Shown here piece after piece: positions 63,979 to 64,000 of a DNA stretch of 64,000 nucleotides (position 1 is its first letter; every line of letters begins with the position of its first letter). The DNA lies in contig OZ004582.1 of assembly GCA_963924555.1 (NCBI GenBank), forward strand, positions 1,674,001 to 1,738,000, written 5' to 3'. Source of the DNA: Crambe crambe. Its lineage: Eukaryota > Porifera > Demospongiae > Poecilosclerida > Crambeidae. The translations under genes and the position numbers were made by a program. The notes beneath the pieces were generated by a model. It ran no database searches. It saw nothing but the letters and a program-made list of their open reading frames with translations, and was not told where the DNA came from.

Positions 63979-64000
63979 AAGGGCTAGGGCTAGGGCTAGG
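63979..64000 (+). repeat. Telomere-like GGGCTA hexamers at the window edge
   Basis: The window ends in three and a half GGGCTA units. These differ from the animal telomere TTAGGG by one base per hexamer (C for T). The complement CCCTAG occurs in the tandem repeat near 17560. The run continues beyond the window, so its length is unknown. Confidence 0.6.

Noticed and set aside
63979..64000. A true telomere at the right end
   Set aside because: Only three and a half GGGCTA units are visible, the hexamer differs from TTAGGG, and the run is cut by the window, so the claim is limited to telomere-like.

Overview
This is a eukaryotic, metazoan-type window, most likely from a demosponge similar to Amphimedon. 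That placement is an inference. It rests on very short AT-rich introns with GTAAG donors, frequent TAGCTAGC words, and gene and transposon families common in sponges: TKL-like kinases, HECT proteins, ZMYM/DUF4371-type hAT transposases, Merlin, Helitron with OTU, and BEL. There is no bacterial or organellar signature. I see no convincing rRNA or tRNA gene and no CRISPR array.

Almost everything recognisable is a transposable element or a broken gene fragment. 1-9.9 kb: a deleted pogo/Tigger element, an exonuclease-like exon, a serine-rich coding minisatellite, a hAT fragment and a copia integrase fragment. 10-13 kb: a multi-exon HECT ubiquitin-ligase relic whose catalytic cysteine position reads Phe. 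13-19 kb: a CXC-type element relic, a Merlin element with 28-bp inverted repeats, and tandem repeats. 19-25 kb: a 610-bp inverted-repeat element inserted in a Ty3/gypsy fragment, a second degenerate gypsy element, a kinase exon, and an inverted duplication of an RPA-like gene. 26-37 kb: a palindromic MITE, a nearly complete hAT element (27751-30341) with 5-bp target duplications, a kinase relic, a second smaller hAT derivative with 5-bp duplications (35410-36476), and a perfect 66-bp inverted repeat.

37-50 kb: dispersed repeats, BEL/Pao and Ty3/gypsy pol remains, another hAT C-terminus, and a second HECT relic with a stop codon two codons before its catalytic Cys. 50.5-51.3 kb: a tandem array of 27- or 33-nt proline-rich mini-exon-like units with intact splice signals, the most unusual structure in the window. 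54-57.3 kb: a Helitron (Rep, helicase, OTU peptidase) in pieces. 57.3-58 kb: another kinase relic. 59-64 kb: a serine-rich open frame, a Penelope-like element 5' region with two hammerhead-ribozyme-like hairpins, and a 150-bp tandem array that ends with GGGCTA repeats at the window edge.

No intact host gene or pathway can be read end to end. The window is best understood as an accessory, transposon-dense region. The structures most worth a second look are the mini-exon array, the two hAT elements with 5-bp duplications, the paired hammerhead-like hairpins, and the two HECT relics damaged at or next to the active site.
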